The position numbers and the translations under genes are program-made. The notes under the pieces were generated by a model. That model saw only the letters and a list, made by a program, of their open reading frames with translations. It was not told the origin of the DNA and did no database searches. Positions 21,082-29,803 of a DNA stretch of 64,000 nucleotides are shown one piece after another. The DNA is from Oceanibacterium hippocampi (GTDB lineage: Bacteria; Pseudomonadota; Alphaproteobacteria; Sneathiellales; Sneathiellaceae). Location of the stretch: the NCBI RefSeq assembly GCF_900172325.1, contig NZ_FWFR01000001.1:1333773-1397772 (forward strand), read 5' to 3'. How positions within the stretch are numbered: the stretch's first letter is position 1; every line of letters starts with the position of its first letter.

Positions 21082-21567
21082 ATGTCGATTGCCGTTGGGG
21101 AAAAGCTGCCGGCCGGTACGTTGATGGAAATGACGGCCAGCGGGCCGGGAAAGGTCGCGGTCGACGACGTCTTCTCGGGCAAGAAGGTGGCGCTTTTCGC
21201 CGTCCCGGGTGCCTTCACGCCGACCTGTTCGGCCAAGCATCTGCCGGGCTATGTCGAGCAGGCCGCTGACATCAAGGCCAAGGGCGTCGACGAGATCGTC
21301 TGCCTGTCGGTCAATGATCCCTTCGTCATGGCCGCCTGGGGCAAGAACGGCGGCGCGGACGGCAAGGTCCGCATGATGGCCGACCCGGACGGCGCCTTCA
21401 CCAAGTCGCTCGGCTTCGATTTCGACGCTTCCGGCGCCGGTCTCGGAACCCGCTCGCGGCGTTACTCGATGGTCGTCGAGAACGGCGTCGTGAAGCATCT
21501 CAACCTGGAGGAAGCGCCGGGCGCATTCGCCGTTTCCGACGCCGGCACGCTGATCTCCCAGCTCTGA
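21082..21567 (+). CDS. Peroxiredoxin (Prx5 type)
   Basis: Thiol peroxidase reducing hydrogen peroxide and organic peroxides. The 161-aa product is the short stand-alone form of the Prx5 family (no glutaredoxin fusion). The peroxidatic cysteine C49 lies in VPGAFTPTCSAKHLPGY, with T46 and the later R in GLGTRSRRYSM completing the active site. No second conserved cysteine is evident, suggesting a 1-Cys or glutathione/glutaredoxin-assisted mechanism, in keeping with the gshA in this window. It is flanked by gaps of about 140 bases on both sides, so it is probably a single-gene unit. Confidence 0.94.
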   Translation: MSIAVGEKLPAGTLMEMTASGPGKVAVDDVFSGKKVALFAVPGAFTPTCSAKHLPGYVEQAADIKAKGVDEIVCLSVNDPFVMAAWGKNGGADGKVRMMADPDGAFTKSLGFDFDASGAGLGTRSRRYSMVVENGVVKHLNLEEAPGAFAVSDAGTLISQL

Positions 21568-21588
21568 GAGCGATCCGAAACGGGGCGA

Positions 21589-21618
21589 ACGGGAAGGGGC
21601 CGGAAGGTCGCTTCCCGT
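21589..21618 (+). other. Hairpin after peroxiredoxin gene
   Basis: ACGGGAAG (21589-21596) pairs perfectly with CTTCCCGT (21611-21618) across a 14-base loop, starting 22 bases after the stop codon. No T-run follows, so it may be a weak or factor-assisted terminator or an mRNA 3' end stabiliser. Confidence 0.35.
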
Positions 21619-21704
21619 CGTTCCCGGACGACAATTACACTTTTCTCCGTTCGCTGTTTCGCACAAAGATGTGCCAGCGGTTCAGATCCTGAAGGAACGG
21701 ACGA

Positions 21705-22541
21705 ATGCCCGGTGACATTGCTGAGAAGGGGGCGCGGTTCCGCGCCCTGCACGAGCGCGGCGGCGCCTTCGTGATGCCCAACCCGTGGGATCTCGGGACC
21801 ACGCGTATTCTCGACGGGCTGGGTTTCGATGCGCTGGCGACGACCAGCGCCGGTCTTGCCTATTCCCTCGGCCGTCGCGACGGCGAAGGCGCGGTCAGCC
21901 GTGACGAGGCGCTGGCCCATGCCGCGCTGATCGCCGCCGCCACGGAACTGCCGGTCAACGCCGATCTGGAGAACGGCTTCGCCGACGATCCCGCGGGCGT
22001 CGCGGAGACGATCCGCCGGGCCGGGGAGACCGGTATTGTCGGCTGCTCGATCGAGGACGCGACCGGTGACCGCCAGCGGCCGATCTACGATTTCGGCCTG
22101 GCGGTGGAACGGATCGCCGCGGCGGCGGAGGCGGCCCGGGCGCTGCCCTTCGCCTTCACGCTGACGGCGCGGTCGGAGAATTTCCTGCATGGCCGGCGCG
22201 ATCTCGAGGACACGATCGCGCGGCTCAAGGCTTTCGAGGAGGCGGGCGCCGATGTCCTCTATGCCCCGGCGCTGCCCGATATCGACGCGCTGGCGGAACT
22301 CTGCCAGGCGGTCGGCAAACCGGTGAATTTCCTCATGGGCTCGGCCCGCACGCCGCTGTCCGCCGCCGATGTCTCGGCGGTCGGCGTGCGCCGGATCTCG
22401 ATCGGCTCGGGCCTGTTCAACGTCGCCTTCGGCAGCTTCCTGAAGGCGGCGAAGGGGCTGCACGAGGACGGTCTGCTGGCCCGCGACAAGTCGCTGCCGA
22501 CAGGGCGGGATATCGCCGCCTTCATGGCCGACGGCGGCTGA
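21705..22541 (+). CDS. Isocitrate lyase/PEP mutase family protein
   Basis: 278-aa TIM-barrel protein of the PEP mutase/isocitrate lyase superfamily. Metal and phosphate site residues are visible in MPNPWD (24-29), NADLENGF (85-92) and GCSIEDATGD (113-122). The loop KKCGH of true isocitrate lyases is absent. The family includes phosphonomutases, oxaloacetate hydrolases and 2-methylisocitrate lyases; no phosphonate or propionate genes are nearby, so the reaction cannot be assigned. It converges with rnhA. Confidence 0.88.
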   Translation: MPGDIAEKGARFRALHERGGAFVMPNPWDLGTTRILDGLGFDALATTSAGLAYSLGRRDGEGAVSRDEALAHAALIAAATELPVNADLENGFADDPAGVAETIRRAGETGIVGCSIEDATGDRQRPIYDFGLAVERIAAAAEAARALPFAFTLTARSENFLHGRRDLEDTIARLKAFEEAGADVLYAPALPDIDALAELCQAVGKPVNFLMGSARTPLSAADVSAVGVRRISIGSGLFNVAFGSFLKAAKGLHEDGLLARDKSLPTGRDIAAFMADGG

Positions 22542-22557
22542 GCCGCCCCGGCCCGGG

Positions 22558-23001
22558 CTAGCCCAGTTCGGCGATCCCTTCGCGGGCGAGGCGGTCGGCG
22601 CGGTCGTTTTCCGGGTGGCCGGAATGGCCCTTGACCCAGTGCCACGAGACCTCGTGGCGGGCCATCTCGCGCTCCAGCGCCTCCCAGAGATCCTTGTTCT
22701 TGACCGGCTTCTTCGCCGCCGTCTTCCAGCCGTTCCGCTTCCAGCCGGGCAGCCAGCGGGTGATCCCGTCGCGCACGTAGGTGCTGTCGGTGAAGAGCTC
22801 GACCCGGCAATGGCGCTTCAGGGCCCGGAGCGCTTCGATCGCCGCCATCAGTTCCATGCGGTTGTTGGTGGTGTCGGGCTCGCCGCCCTTGATCTCGCGC
22901 TCGCGGTCGCCGTGGATGAGCACCGCGCCCCAGCCGCCCGGACCCGGATTGCCCGAACAGGCGCCATCGGTATAGATCGTGACCGGTTTCGTTTCGGTCA
23001 T
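22558..23001 (-). CDS. rnhA: Ribonuclease HI
   Basis: Endonuclease degrading RNA in RNA-DNA hybrids. The 147-aa product has all catalytic acids: D12 in [17 protein letters not shown]50 in NRMELMAA, D72 in LFTDSTYV and D136 in ENDRADRLA. The basic handle ([19 protein letters not shown]) of E. coli-type RNase HI is present. The ATG overlaps the thrB stop as ATGA, making translational coupling likely. ispH-thrB-rnhA is a conserved order in Alphaproteobacteria. RNase HII is also encoded in this window. Confidence 0.97.
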   Translation of the reverse strand: MTETKPVTIYTDGACSGNPGPGGWGAVLIHGDREREIKGGEPDTTNNRMELMAAIEALRALKRHCRVELFTDSTYVRDGITRWLPGWKRNGWKTAAKKPVKNKDLWEALEREMARHEVSWHWVKGHSGHPENDRADRLAREGIAELG

Positions 23002-23963
23002 GCGTCCAGCCCGTAGGCGCCGGGGCCGCCGGCGTCACGGTGGAAGCGCAGCTTGGCGAGATATTCGAGCGGGTTCTTGGGCTTCACGAGCGCCCCTTCG
23101 ATCTGGTTGAGCCAATCATAGAGCCGGGTCAGCAGGAAACGGATCGCCGCCCCCCGGGCGAGCAGCGGCAGGGCCGCCATTTCCGCCGCCTCGAGCGGGC
23201 GGACCCCCTGGTAGCCGGCCATCAGCTTGCGTGCCTTGGTGGCGTTGAAGCTGCCGTCCTTCTCGAAGCACCAGGCGTTCAGGCAGATCGCGAGGTCGTA
23301 GGCGAAGGCGTCGTTGCAGGCGAAGTAGAAATCGATGAAGGCGTTGATCCGGCCGTCGAGGAACAGGACGTTGTCGGGGAACAGGTCGGCATGGATGACG
23401 CCTTCCGGCAGGCCGCCCGGCCAGCCCGCCTCGAGCGCCGCCAACTCGCCCTCGAGTTCCGCCGCGAGGCCCGGCGCGACCTCGTCGGCCCGCGCCCGGC
23501 TCGCCTCGAAAAGCGGCCGCCAGCCGCCGACCGAGAGCGCGTTCGGGCGCTCGCGGGTGAAATCCGATCCGGCCAGGTGCAGTTCGGCCAGGGCGGCGCC
23601 GAGGCGCTGGCAATGATCCGGGCCGGGCTTGGTCAGGGCGCGACCCTCGGCAAACGCGATGATCGCCGCCGGGCGCCCGGCAACCGCGCGCAGCGCCGCC
23701 CCGTCGCGGCCGTGAATCGGCGTCGGGCAGGGCACTTGCCGGCCGGCCAGATGGTCCATCAGGCCGAGGAAGAACGGCAGGTCGGCCGGGTTCACCCGCT
23801 TCTCGTAGAGCGTCAGGATGAAATAGCCGCCCGTCGTGTGCAGCAGGTAGTTGGAATTCTCGACGCCCTCGGCGATTCCCTTGCAGGAAAGCGCGCGGCC
23901 GATGTCGTACTGGTGGAGCAGATCGTCCAGTTCGTCGTCGCCGATTTCGGTATAGACGGCCAT
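22998..23963 (-). CDS. thrB: Homoserine kinase (type II, aminoglycoside phosphotransferase fold)
   Basis: Phosphorylates homoserine for threonine synthesis, feeding ThrC (16013-17419). The 321-aa product belongs to the APH-fold ThrB of Alphaproteobacteria, not the GHMP kinase of E. coli. The catalytic loop is [13 protein letters not shown] (189-201; D193, N198) and the metal Asp is D211 in [11 protein letters not shown]. The N-terminal [19 protein letters not shown] is typical. It lies 38 bases after ispH and overlaps rnhA by four bases. Confidence 0.95.
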   Translation of the reverse strand: MAVYTEIGDDELDDLLHQYDIGRALSCKGIAEGVENSNYLLHTTGGYFILTLYEKRVNPADLPFFLGLMDHLAGRQVPCPTPIHGRDGAALRAVAGRPAAIIAFAEGRALTKPGPDHCQRLGAALAELHLAGSDFTRERPNALSVGGWRPLFEASRARADEVAPGLAAELEGELAALEAGWPGGLPEGVIHADLFPDNVLFLDGRINAFIDFYFACNDAFAYDLAICLNAWCFEKDGSFNATKARKLMAGYQGVRPLEAAEMAALPLLARGAAIRFLLTRLYDWLNQIEGALVKPKNPLEYLAKLRFHRDAGGPGAYGLDA

Positions 23964-24001
23964 TGTCGGCTCTTGTCAGGCGGGGAAACGGGGAGGCGGG
24001 G

Positions 24002-24958
24002 TCAGCTCGCGAGCAGCCGGGGCAGCTTGAAGGCGACATTCTCGGTGGTCGTCGTGACCTCCTCGATGCGGATCCGGAAGCGAGCGCTGAAGGCGGCGAT
24101 GACCTCCTCCACCAGCTTCTCGGGCGCCGAGGCGCCGGCGGTGATGCCGATGGTGCGGATGCCGGCCAGCGCCGCCCAGTCGATATCGCGGGCGCGCTGC
24201 AGCAGCATCGACTGCGGGCAGCCGGAGTTGCGCGCCACCTCGACCAGCCGGAGCGAGTTCGACGAGTTCGGCGCGCCGATCACCAGCAGCGCGTCGCAGC
24301 GCCCGGCCAGCGACTTGACCGCCTGCTGCCGGTTGGTGGTGGCGTAGCAGATGTCCTCCTTCTTCGGCACCTCGATATTGGGGAAGCGGCGGCGAAGGAC
24401 GGCAACGATATCGGCGGTCTCGTCGACCGACAGCGTCGTCTGGGTGATATAGGCAAGCGGCGCCTCGGCCGGCAGGTCGAGGGCCTCGGCCTGGGCGACA
24501 TTCTCGACCAGCCGGACGCGACCGTCGGGGAGCTGGCCCATGGTGCCGATCACTTCCGGGTGGCCGGCATGGCCGATCAGGACGATCACCCGGCCGTCGC
24601 GGTCGTGCCGTTCCGCCTCGCGGTGGACCTTGCTGACCAGCGGGCAGGTGGCGTCGATATAGAGCATCTCGCGGCGCTCGGCCTCGGCCGGCACGGCCTT
24701 CGGCACGCCGTGCGCGGAGAACACCACCGGGGCGTCGGCGGGGACCTCGTCAAGCTCGTCCACGAAGACCGCGCCGCGGGCCTCCAGGTTCTCGACCACG
24801 AAGCGGTTGTGGACGATCTCGTGGCGGACGAAGACCGGCGGGCCGTATTTCTCGAGCGCCAGTTCGACGATCCGGATCGCCCGGTCGACGCCGGCGCAGA
24901 AGCCGCGCGGCGCGGCCAGCAGGATGTCGAGCGGCGGTTTTTCGATCGCGGTCGGCAA
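24002..24958 (-). CDS. ispH: 4-hydroxy-3-methylbut-2-enyl diphosphate reductase
   Basis: Last enzyme of the MEP isoprenoid pathway, making IPP and DMAPP with a [4Fe-4S] cluster. The 318-aa product has the three cluster cysteines: C21 in [13 protein letters not shown]105 in DATCPLVSK and C204 in [11 protein letters not shown]. Active-site motifs FSAHGVP and TQTTLS are also present. The likely start is TTG 24958, preceded on the minus strand by GGGAG; the frame stays open far upstream but that part crosses the CDGSH gene on the other strand. ispE of the same pathway lies at 59827-60735. Confidence 0.95.
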   Translation of the reverse strand: MPTAIEKPPLDILLAAPRGFCAGVDRAIRIVELALEKYGPPVFVRHEIVHNRFVVENLEARGAVFVDELDEVPADAPVVFSAHGVPKAVPAEAERREMLYIDATCPLVSKVHREAERHDRDGRVIVLIGHAGHPEVIGTMGQLPDGRVRLVENVAQAEALDLPAEAPLAYITQTTLSVDETADIVAVLRRRFPNIEVPKKEDICYATTNRQQAVKSLAGRCDALLVIGAPNSSNSLRLVEVARNSGCPQSMLLQRARDIDWAALAGIRTIGITAGASAPEKLVEEVIAAFSARFRIRIEEVTTTTENVAFKLPRLLAS

Positions 24959-25016
24959 GGTTGCAGCGCTCCCGTCAGGGCCGTGGGACTGGCGAGCCTC
25001 CGGGGCGGCGATCGCC

Positions 25017-25045
25017 TTGCAGAAGCCCTCGGCCTCTCCTAGACT
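25017..25045 (+). promoter_or_regulatory. Candidate promoter for the CDGSH gene
   Basis: TTGCAG (25017-25022), 17-base spacer, TAGACT (25040-25045), ending 84 bases before the CDGSH ATG. Same general form as the candidate promoters at 15886, 49809, 56183 and 61581. Confidence 0.45.
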
Positions 25046-25129
25046 CAGGCCCGATCCGGCGCCCTTGCGGGGCCGCCCGGCGGGCCGGGGCCAACCTAGT
25101 ACATCGCCAAGCCACAGGAAAGCAGAGAG

Positions 25130-25369
25130 ATGACCGAGCCGAAGATCGCCCAGAAGGGCCCCTTCGAGGTCGCCGTCAAGGCCGGCCGCACCTATTTCTG
25201 GTGCGCCTGCGGACGCAGCGCCCGGCAGCCCTTCTGCGACGGCTCGCACAAGGATACCGGCTTCGAGCCGGTGTCCTGGAAGGCCGAGGCGGCCGACACG
25301 CTCTATTTCTGCGGCTGCAAGCGGACCGGCAGCAAGCCGTTCTGCGACGGCACCCACGAAACCCTCTGA
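25130..25369 (+). CDS. CDGSH iron-sulfur domain protein
   Basis: 79-aa protein with two tandem CDGSH-type [2Fe-2S] motifs: [16 protein letters not shown] in the first half and [16 protein letters not shown] in the second. Each has the three Cys and one His ligand pattern. Bacterial two-motif CDGSH proteins are small soluble redox or cluster-transfer proteins; the partner is unknown. A short gap of 10 bases leads to the lipoprotein gene, so the two are probably co-transcribed. Ribosome binding site AAAGCAGAGAG precedes the ATG. Confidence 0.93.
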   Translation: MTEPKIAQKGPFEVAVKAGRTYFWCACGRSARQPFCDGSHKDTGFEPVSWKAEAADTLYFCGCKRTGSKPFCDGTHETL

Positions 25370-25379
25370 GGATCGATCC

Positions 25380-25922
25380 ATGTCCGTGGTTGCCACGCGT
25401 CTCGTACCCGCGATCGCCCTGCTCGGGCTTCTCGCCGCCTGTTCGGGCGGCCTGTTCGGGAAGGAACGGAACCTGCCCTGCCCGACGGCGAACGTCGTCT
25501 CCGGGGCGGAGCGGATCACCCAGTACCGCCCCGGTCCGGGCCGCGACATCACCGACGTCGCCTATGAGGCCGAGATCGTGCCGGTCGCCGGAAGCTGCGA
25601 ATATGTCGACGACGACAAGGCGGTCGAGGTCCTGCTGAAGGTCGAGATCCGCGGCACCCGGGGACCGGGCGCCGAGGGCCGGACGGGCGACTTCGCCTTC
25701 TTCTCGGCGGTCACCGACGGCGAGCAGGACATCCTTGCCCGCCAGCGCTTCTCCAGCCCGGTTGAGTTCCCGGCCGGCCGCTCTCGGGCCGGCGTGTCCG
25801 AGGAGATCCGCTTTCGCATCCCGCTGAAGCCGGACCAGTTCGCCGATGCCTTCGAGATCCTCGTCGGCTTCGAACTGACCCGCGAGCAGCTCGAGGAAAA
25901 CCGCAACCGGCTCAGCCGCTGA
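25380..25922 (+). CDS. Putative lipoprotein of unknown function
   Basis: 180-aa protein with a lipoprotein signal: hydrophobic core 8-19 and lipobox LLAAC, cysteine at 21. The mature part is mainly beta-rich with a pair of cysteines (LPCPTANV and [10 protein letters not shown]). It has no enzyme motif that I recognise. The C-terminal [30 protein letters not shown] looks like the end of a beta-sandwich followed by a helix. Similar short lipoproteins occur in Rhodospirillales. It follows the CDGSH gene by 10 bases and converges with the DUF962 gene. Confidence 0.8.
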   Translation: MSVVATRLVPAIALLGLLAACSGGLFGKERNLPCPTANVVSGAERITQYRPGPGRDITDVAYEAEIVPVAGSCEYVDDDKAVEVLLKVEIRGTRGPGAEGRTGDFAFFSAVTDGEQDILARQRFSSPVEFPAGRSRAGVSEEIRFRIPLKPDQFADAFEILVGFELTREQLEENRNRLSR

Positions 25923-25948
25923 GCGGTGCCGGCTGACGACTCACGCCC

Positions 25949-26494
25949 CTAGTGCGCGGGGGCGTGGTGGCGGCCTTCGCCCTTCGGCAGGTAGTTGCGC
26001 CAGCGTTTCTCGACCGCGTCGTGCAGGTCCTTGCGCCAGCCGAACGCGAAGGCGCTTTCGGCGACCAGGAACATCGGCGCGACCAGCACCTGCAGCAGGT
26101 TGTCGGTGAGCGCCGGCTTGCGGCCTTCGAAGGCATGGCCGATCAGCTGCACGATCCAGCCGCCGATGAAGAAGCCGGCGAAGGCGATCCAGGCGATCAC
26201 CGCGCCTTCCTCGGCGATCCCGTCGGCGATCAGCAGCAGCACGACATTGAATGCGAGCAGCACCACCCCGAGTCCGAGGTCGCAGAGCAGGTAGAACACC
26301 GACATGACGACGAGGAACAGGGTCGCCAGCGTGATCGTGTAGCCGCCAAGCGTGAACAGCTCGAGCAGCGACATCGGAATCAGCAGCGAGAATGCGATCA
26401 CCGGCACGCCGACGAAATGCGTCGCCCGGTTCCGCAGGTCGCGATGATAGGACGAATACATCGACATCTGCTCGATGAAGAAATGTCGCAACAT
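25949..26494 (-). CDS. DUF962 / Mpo1-like membrane protein
   Basis: 181-aa protein of the DUF962 family, which includes yeast Mpo1, an Fe(II)-dependent dioxygenase of fatty-acid alpha-oxidation. It has about four membrane helices. The conserved His positions are visible in YHRDLRNRATHFVGVP near the N-terminus and in GGWIVQLIGHAFEGRKPALTDN. The ATG at 26494 is preceded by GGGAGGATTCC, a good ribosome binding site. The enzyme activity of this bacterial homologue is inferred from family only. It is divergent from the glycine riboswitch and gcv operon. Confidence 0.88.
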   Translation of the reverse strand: MLRHFFIEQMSMYSSYHRDLRNRATHFVGVPVIAFSLLIPMSLLELFTLGGYTITLATLFLVVMSVFYLLCDLGLGVVLLAFNVVLLLIADGIAEEGAVIAWIAFAGFFIGGWIVQLIGHAFEGRKPALTDNLLQVLVAPMFLVAESAFAFGWRKDLHDAVEKRWRNYLPKGEGRHHAPAH

Positions 26495-26595
26495 CGTTGG
26501 AATCCTCCCGCTGCGGTGCCTTTCGCCAGTGTCTTCCCGGAGTGGCGCGCTTGTCAAATGCCGTCGCGAAAGCACCGCGCCCGGCATCGTGCCGA

Positions 26596-26623
26596 TTGAC
26601 AGCCCGAACCGCGCCCTTAATAT
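26596..26623 (+). promoter_or_regulatory. Promoter of the gcv operon
   Basis: A perfect -35 hexamer TTGACA (26596-26601), 16-base spacer and TAATAT (26618-26623) sit about 35 bases ahead of the first glycine aptamer, the expected position for a riboswitch leader. Confidence 0.65.
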
Positions 26624-26663
26624 CCCCGCCATCGTCGCGCGCGCCGGACAAGGGCGTGTTACC

Positions 26664-26853
26664 GCTTGCGGGAGAGTCCGGCCGGAAGGCCGGCGCCGAA
26701 GGAGCAACCGCCCCGGAAACTCTCAGGCACCCGGACCGCAAGGGGTCGACGGCTCTGGAAAGGGGCCGCCGAAAGGCAGGTCACACCGACGGGGTAAGTC
26801 CGCGGGTCCGGTTCGGGCCGGCGGATCATTCTCTCAGGTAGAACGACAGAGGG
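26664..26853 (+). promoter_or_regulatory. Tandem glycine riboswitch
   Basis: Leader of the glycine cleavage operon. Aptamer 1 (about 26666-26740) shows the consensus pieces GCGGGAGAG, CGCCGAAGGAGCAA (26694-26707), CTCTCAGGCACCCGGACCGC (26720-26739). Aptamer 2 (about 26753-26853) has CTCTGGAAAG, a CCGACGGGGTAAG core (26787-26799), TCTCTCAGGTAGAACGACAG (26830-26849) and closes with CAGAGG pairing to CTCTGG. Two aptamers joined by a short linker and followed by gcvT are the classic glycine sensor, usually an on-switch. The coding start GTG 26918 is about 65 bases downstream, so the expression platform lies in that gap. Confidence 0.93.
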
Positions 26854-26917
26854 GGCGTTGATCCGGTCTATTGCCGGTCATCGTTCCTTTGCTTCGTGTA
26901 CTGCCGGGAGATGGGTC

Positions 26918-28033
26918 GTGAGCGACGAGACTGCGGACAATACCAGGGAAACCCCGCTCACGGACGAGCATCGCGGGCTCGGCGCGCGCATGGTGCCCTT
27001 TGCCGGCTACGCCATGCCGGTGCAATATCCGGCCGGGATCCTGGCCGAGCACCGCCAGACCCGCGAGGCGGCCGGGATCTTCGATGTTTCCCACATGGGC
27101 CAGGTGATCGTTCGCGCCGACGATCCGGCGGCGCTGATCGAGCGCCTCGTCCCGGGCGACATCCGGAGCCTCGGGACCGGCGAGATGCGTTACAGCCTGC
27201 TGATGAACGATGCGGGCGGCATTCGCGACGACCTGATCGTCACCCGCCGCGACGACCATCTCTTCATCGTCGTCAATGCCGGCTGCAAGGACGCCGATCT
27301 CGCCTACATGGTCGAGCAACTGGGCGCCGAGGCCGACATCGAGATGCTCGAGGATCGCGCCCTGATCGCCCTGCAGGGGCCGCAGGCCGCGGCCGTGATG
27401 GCGCGCCAGGCGGAAGCGGCGACCGCGCTCACCTTCATGACATCGGGGATCTTCGATCTCGACGGCGTCGAATGCTGGATCAGTCGGTCGGGCTATACCG
27501 GCGAGGACGGCTTCGAGATCTCCGTCCCGGCCGCTGCGGCGGTCGCCCTCTGGCGGCGCCTGCTGGATCAGCCGGAGGTCGGCGCGATCGGCCTGGGCGC
27601 GCGCGATTCGCTGCGCCTCGAGGCCGGCCTCTGCCTCTATGGCCACGACATCGATGAGACGACGAGCCCGGTCGAGGCCGGCCTGATGTGGTCGATCGGC
27701 AAGCGTCGGCGGGAAGAGGGCGGCTATCCCGGCGCCGACCGGGTCGCCCGCGAACTGGCCGAGGGCGCGAGCCGGCGCCGCGTGGGCCTGAAGCCCGAGG
27801 GCCGGGCGCCGGTCCGCGAGGGCACCGTGATCCGCGACGCCGAGGGGGCCGAGACCGGGACCGTCACCTCCGGCGGCTTCGGGCCGACGGTCGGCGGCCC
27901 GGTGGCGATGGGCTACGTCGCCCGCGACCGGGCGGCGGCGGGCACCGGGCTGACGCTCGATCTGAGGGGCAGGGCCGTCCCGGCGACGGTCGCGAAAATG
28001 CCATTCGTGCCGCAGCGTTACCACCGCGGCTGA
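26918..28033 (+). CDS. gcvT: Glycine cleavage system aminomethyltransferase (T protein)
   Basis: Transfers the aminomethyl carbon from the lipoylated H protein to tetrahydrofolate. The 371-aa product has the GcvT folate domain with HRGLGARMVPFAGYAMPVQYP, GIFDVSHMGQ, RYSLLMNDAGGIRDDLIV and SGYTGEDGFEI, and the C-terminal barrel with RVGLKPEGRAP and TSGGFGPTVGGPVAMGYV. GTG 26918 is chosen; it follows GGGAGATGG and the product then begins shortly before the conserved block. An upstream in-frame ATG at 26858 would run through the riboswitch end. First gene of gcvT-gcvH-gcvPA-gcvPB. Confidence 0.95.
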   Translation: MSDETADNTRETPLTDEHRGLGARMVPFAGYAMPVQYPAGILAEHRQTREAAGIFDVSHMGQVIVRADDPAALIERLVPGDIRSLGTGEMRYSLLMNDAGGIRDDLIVTRRDDHLFIVVNAGCKDADLAYMVEQLGAEADIEMLEDRALIALQGPQAAAVMARQAEAATALTFMTSGIFDLDGVECWISRSGYTGEDGFEISVPAAAAVALWRRLLDQPEVGAIGLGARDSLRLEAGLCLYGHDIDETTSPVEAGLMWSIGKRRREEGGYPGADRVARELAEGASRRRVGLKPEGRAPVREGTVIRDAEGAETGTVTSGGFGPTVGGPVAMGYVARDRAAAGTGLTLDLRGRAVPATVAKMPFVPQRYHRG

Positions 28034-28079
28034 CAGCAACAACCGCGTTCGCGCGAACAGGAAAGAGGATATCGGGGAC

Positions 28080-28457
28080 ATGGCGGACATCCGTTACACG
28101 GAAGACCACGAATGGATCAGCGTCGAGGGCAAGGTCGGCACGATCGGGATCACCGATTACGCGCAGAACCAGCTCGGCGACGTCGTCTATGTGGAGCTTC
28201 CCGAGGTCGGGCGTGAGGTCGCCAAGGGCGACGAGACGGCGGTCGTCGAATCGGTCAAGGCCGCGTCCGAGATCTATGCCCCGGTCGGCGGCAAGGTGAC
28301 CGCGGTCAACCAGGCACTCGAGGAGAACTATGGTCTCGTCAACGAGGATGCGGCCGGCGCCGGCTGGTTCATGAAGCTGGAGCTCTCGGACCCGGCCGAA
28401 CTGGACGGCCTGATGGACGAAGCGGCCTATGCCGAATTCGTGAAGAGCCTCGGCTGA
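28080..28457 (+). CDS. gcvH: Glycine cleavage system H protein
   Basis: Lipoyl carrier shuttling the aminomethyl group between P, T and L proteins. The 125-aa product has the lipoylation lysine K60 in [15 protein letters not shown], with the normal N-terminus [13 protein letters not shown] and the C-terminal [11 protein letters not shown]. It is 46 bases after gcvT with AAAGAGGA as ribosome binding site. Its TGA overlaps the gcvPA ATG (TGATG). Confidence 0.97.
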   Translation: MADIRYTEDHEWISVEGKVGTIGITDYAQNQLGDVVYVELPEVGREVAKGDETAVVESVKAASEIYAPVGGKVTAVNQALEENYGLVNEDAAGAGWFMKLELSDPAELDGLMDEAAYAEFVKSLG

Positions 28458-29803
28458 TGCGCTACCTGCCGCTCACGCCGGAGGACCGGCGCCAGATGCT
28501 TGCCCGCGTCGGCGTTTCCTCGATCGACGACCTGTTCGAGGACGTGCCCGCCGCGGCTCGGCTTGACGGTCTTGTCGACCTGCCGCTGCACCAGGGCGAG
28601 CTCGCCGTCGAGCGCGAGCTCGGTGCGCTCGCCGCGCGCAATGTCGCGGCCGGCTCGGTGCCGAGCTTCCTCGGCGCCGGGGCTTATCGCCACCATGTCC
28701 CGGCGACCGTCGATCACCTGATCCAGCGTTCGGAGTTCCTGACCGCCTACACGCCGTACCAGCCGGAGGTGAGCCAGGGCACGCTGCAGATGCTGTTCGA
28801 GTTCCAGACCCAGGTGGCGCTGATCACCGGCATGGAGGTCGCGAACGCCTCGATGTATGACGGCGCGACCGCCTGCGCGGAGGCCGCGCTGATGGCCTGC
28901 CGCCTGACCCGGCGCGAGAAGGTGGTGCTGTCCGGCGGGCTGCATCCGCACTACCGCGACGTGACGAAAACCTCGGTCAAGTTCGGCTCGGTGCATCTCG
29001 ACATCGCCGAACCGGACCCGGACGGCGCCGAGGACCTGGCCGCCCGGATCGACGGCGAGACGGCCTGCGTCATCGTCCAGAACCCGAGCTTCTTCGGCCG
29101 CCTGAAGGATCTCCGCGCGCTCGCCGACGCCTGCCATGCCGCCGGCGCGCTGCTGGTCGTCGTCGTCACCGAGGTGGTCTCGCTCGGCCTCGTCGCCTCG
29201 CCGGGCGAGATGGGCGCGGATATCGTCGTCGCCGAGGGCCAGTCGCTCGGCGTGCCGCTCGGTTTCGGCGGCCCCTATGTCGGGCTGTTCGCCTGCCGCC
29301 AGAAGCATGTCCGGCAGATGCCGGGCCGGCTCTGTGGCGAGACGGTGGACCAGGACGGCCGCCGGGGCTACGTGCTGACGCTGTCGACGCGGGAACAGCA
29401 TATCCGCCGCGAGAAGGCGACCAGCAACATCTGCACCAATGCCGGGCTCTGCGCGCTCGCCTTCTCGATCCACATGACCCTGCTCGGCGAAGCCGGGCTG
29501 ACCGAGCTCGCCTCGCTCAATCACCGGACGGCGGTGGCGCTCGCCGATCGCCTCGCCCGGGTGCCGGGCGTCGAGGTCATGGCCGACGCCTTCTTCAACG
29601 AGTTCACGCTCAGGCTCGCGAAGCCGGCGGCCCAGGTGGTCGAGACCCTTGCGGGCAAGGGCATCCTTGCCGGCGTCCCGGTCTCGCGCCTCTATGCCAA
29701 TCGCCCGGCGCTGGAAAACCTGCTGCTCGTCGCCGCCACCGAATGCAACACCGAAGCCGATGGCGACCGCCTCGCAAGCGCGCTCGAGGAGGCGCTCCGC
29801 TGA
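28457..29803 (+). CDS. gcvPA: Glycine dehydrogenase (decarboxylating) subunit 1
   Basis: N-terminal half of the split P protein, which decarboxylates glycine with PLP. The 448-aa product shows [50 protein letters not shown] and [16 protein letters not shown]. This subunit lacks the PLP lysine, which is in subunit 2, as in other two-gene GcvP systems. Start and stop overlap gcvH and gcvPB as TGATG, implying balanced translation. Confidence 0.95.
   Translation: MRYLPLTPEDRRQMLARVGVSSIDDLFEDVPAAARLDGLVDLPLHQGELAVERELGALAARNVAAGSVPSFLGAGAYRHHVPATVDHLIQRSEFLTAYTPYQPEVSQGTLQMLFEFQTQVALITGMEVANASMYDGATACAEAALMACRLTRREKVVLSGGLHPHYRDVTKTSVKFGSVHLDIAEPDPDGAEDLAARIDGETACVIVQNPSFFGRLKDLRALADACHAAGALLVVVVTEVVSLGLVASPGEMGADIVVAEGQSLGVPLGFGGPYVGLFACRQKHVRQMPGRLCGETVDQDGRRGYVLTLSTREQHIRREKATSNICTNAGLCALAFSIHMTLLGEAGLTELASLNHRTAVALADRLARVPGVEVMADAFFNEFTLRLAKPAAQVVETLAGKGILAGVPVSRLYANRPALENLLLVAATECNTEADGDRLASALEEALR

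Noticed and set aside
25923-25948. Terminator between the convergent lipoprotein and DUF962 genes
   Set aside because: The 26-base gap has no stable stem or T-run.
28951-29169. Small minus-strand ORF within gcvPA
   Set aside because: Thr/Ser/Arg-rich shadow of a well-conserved gene; no ribosome binding site.
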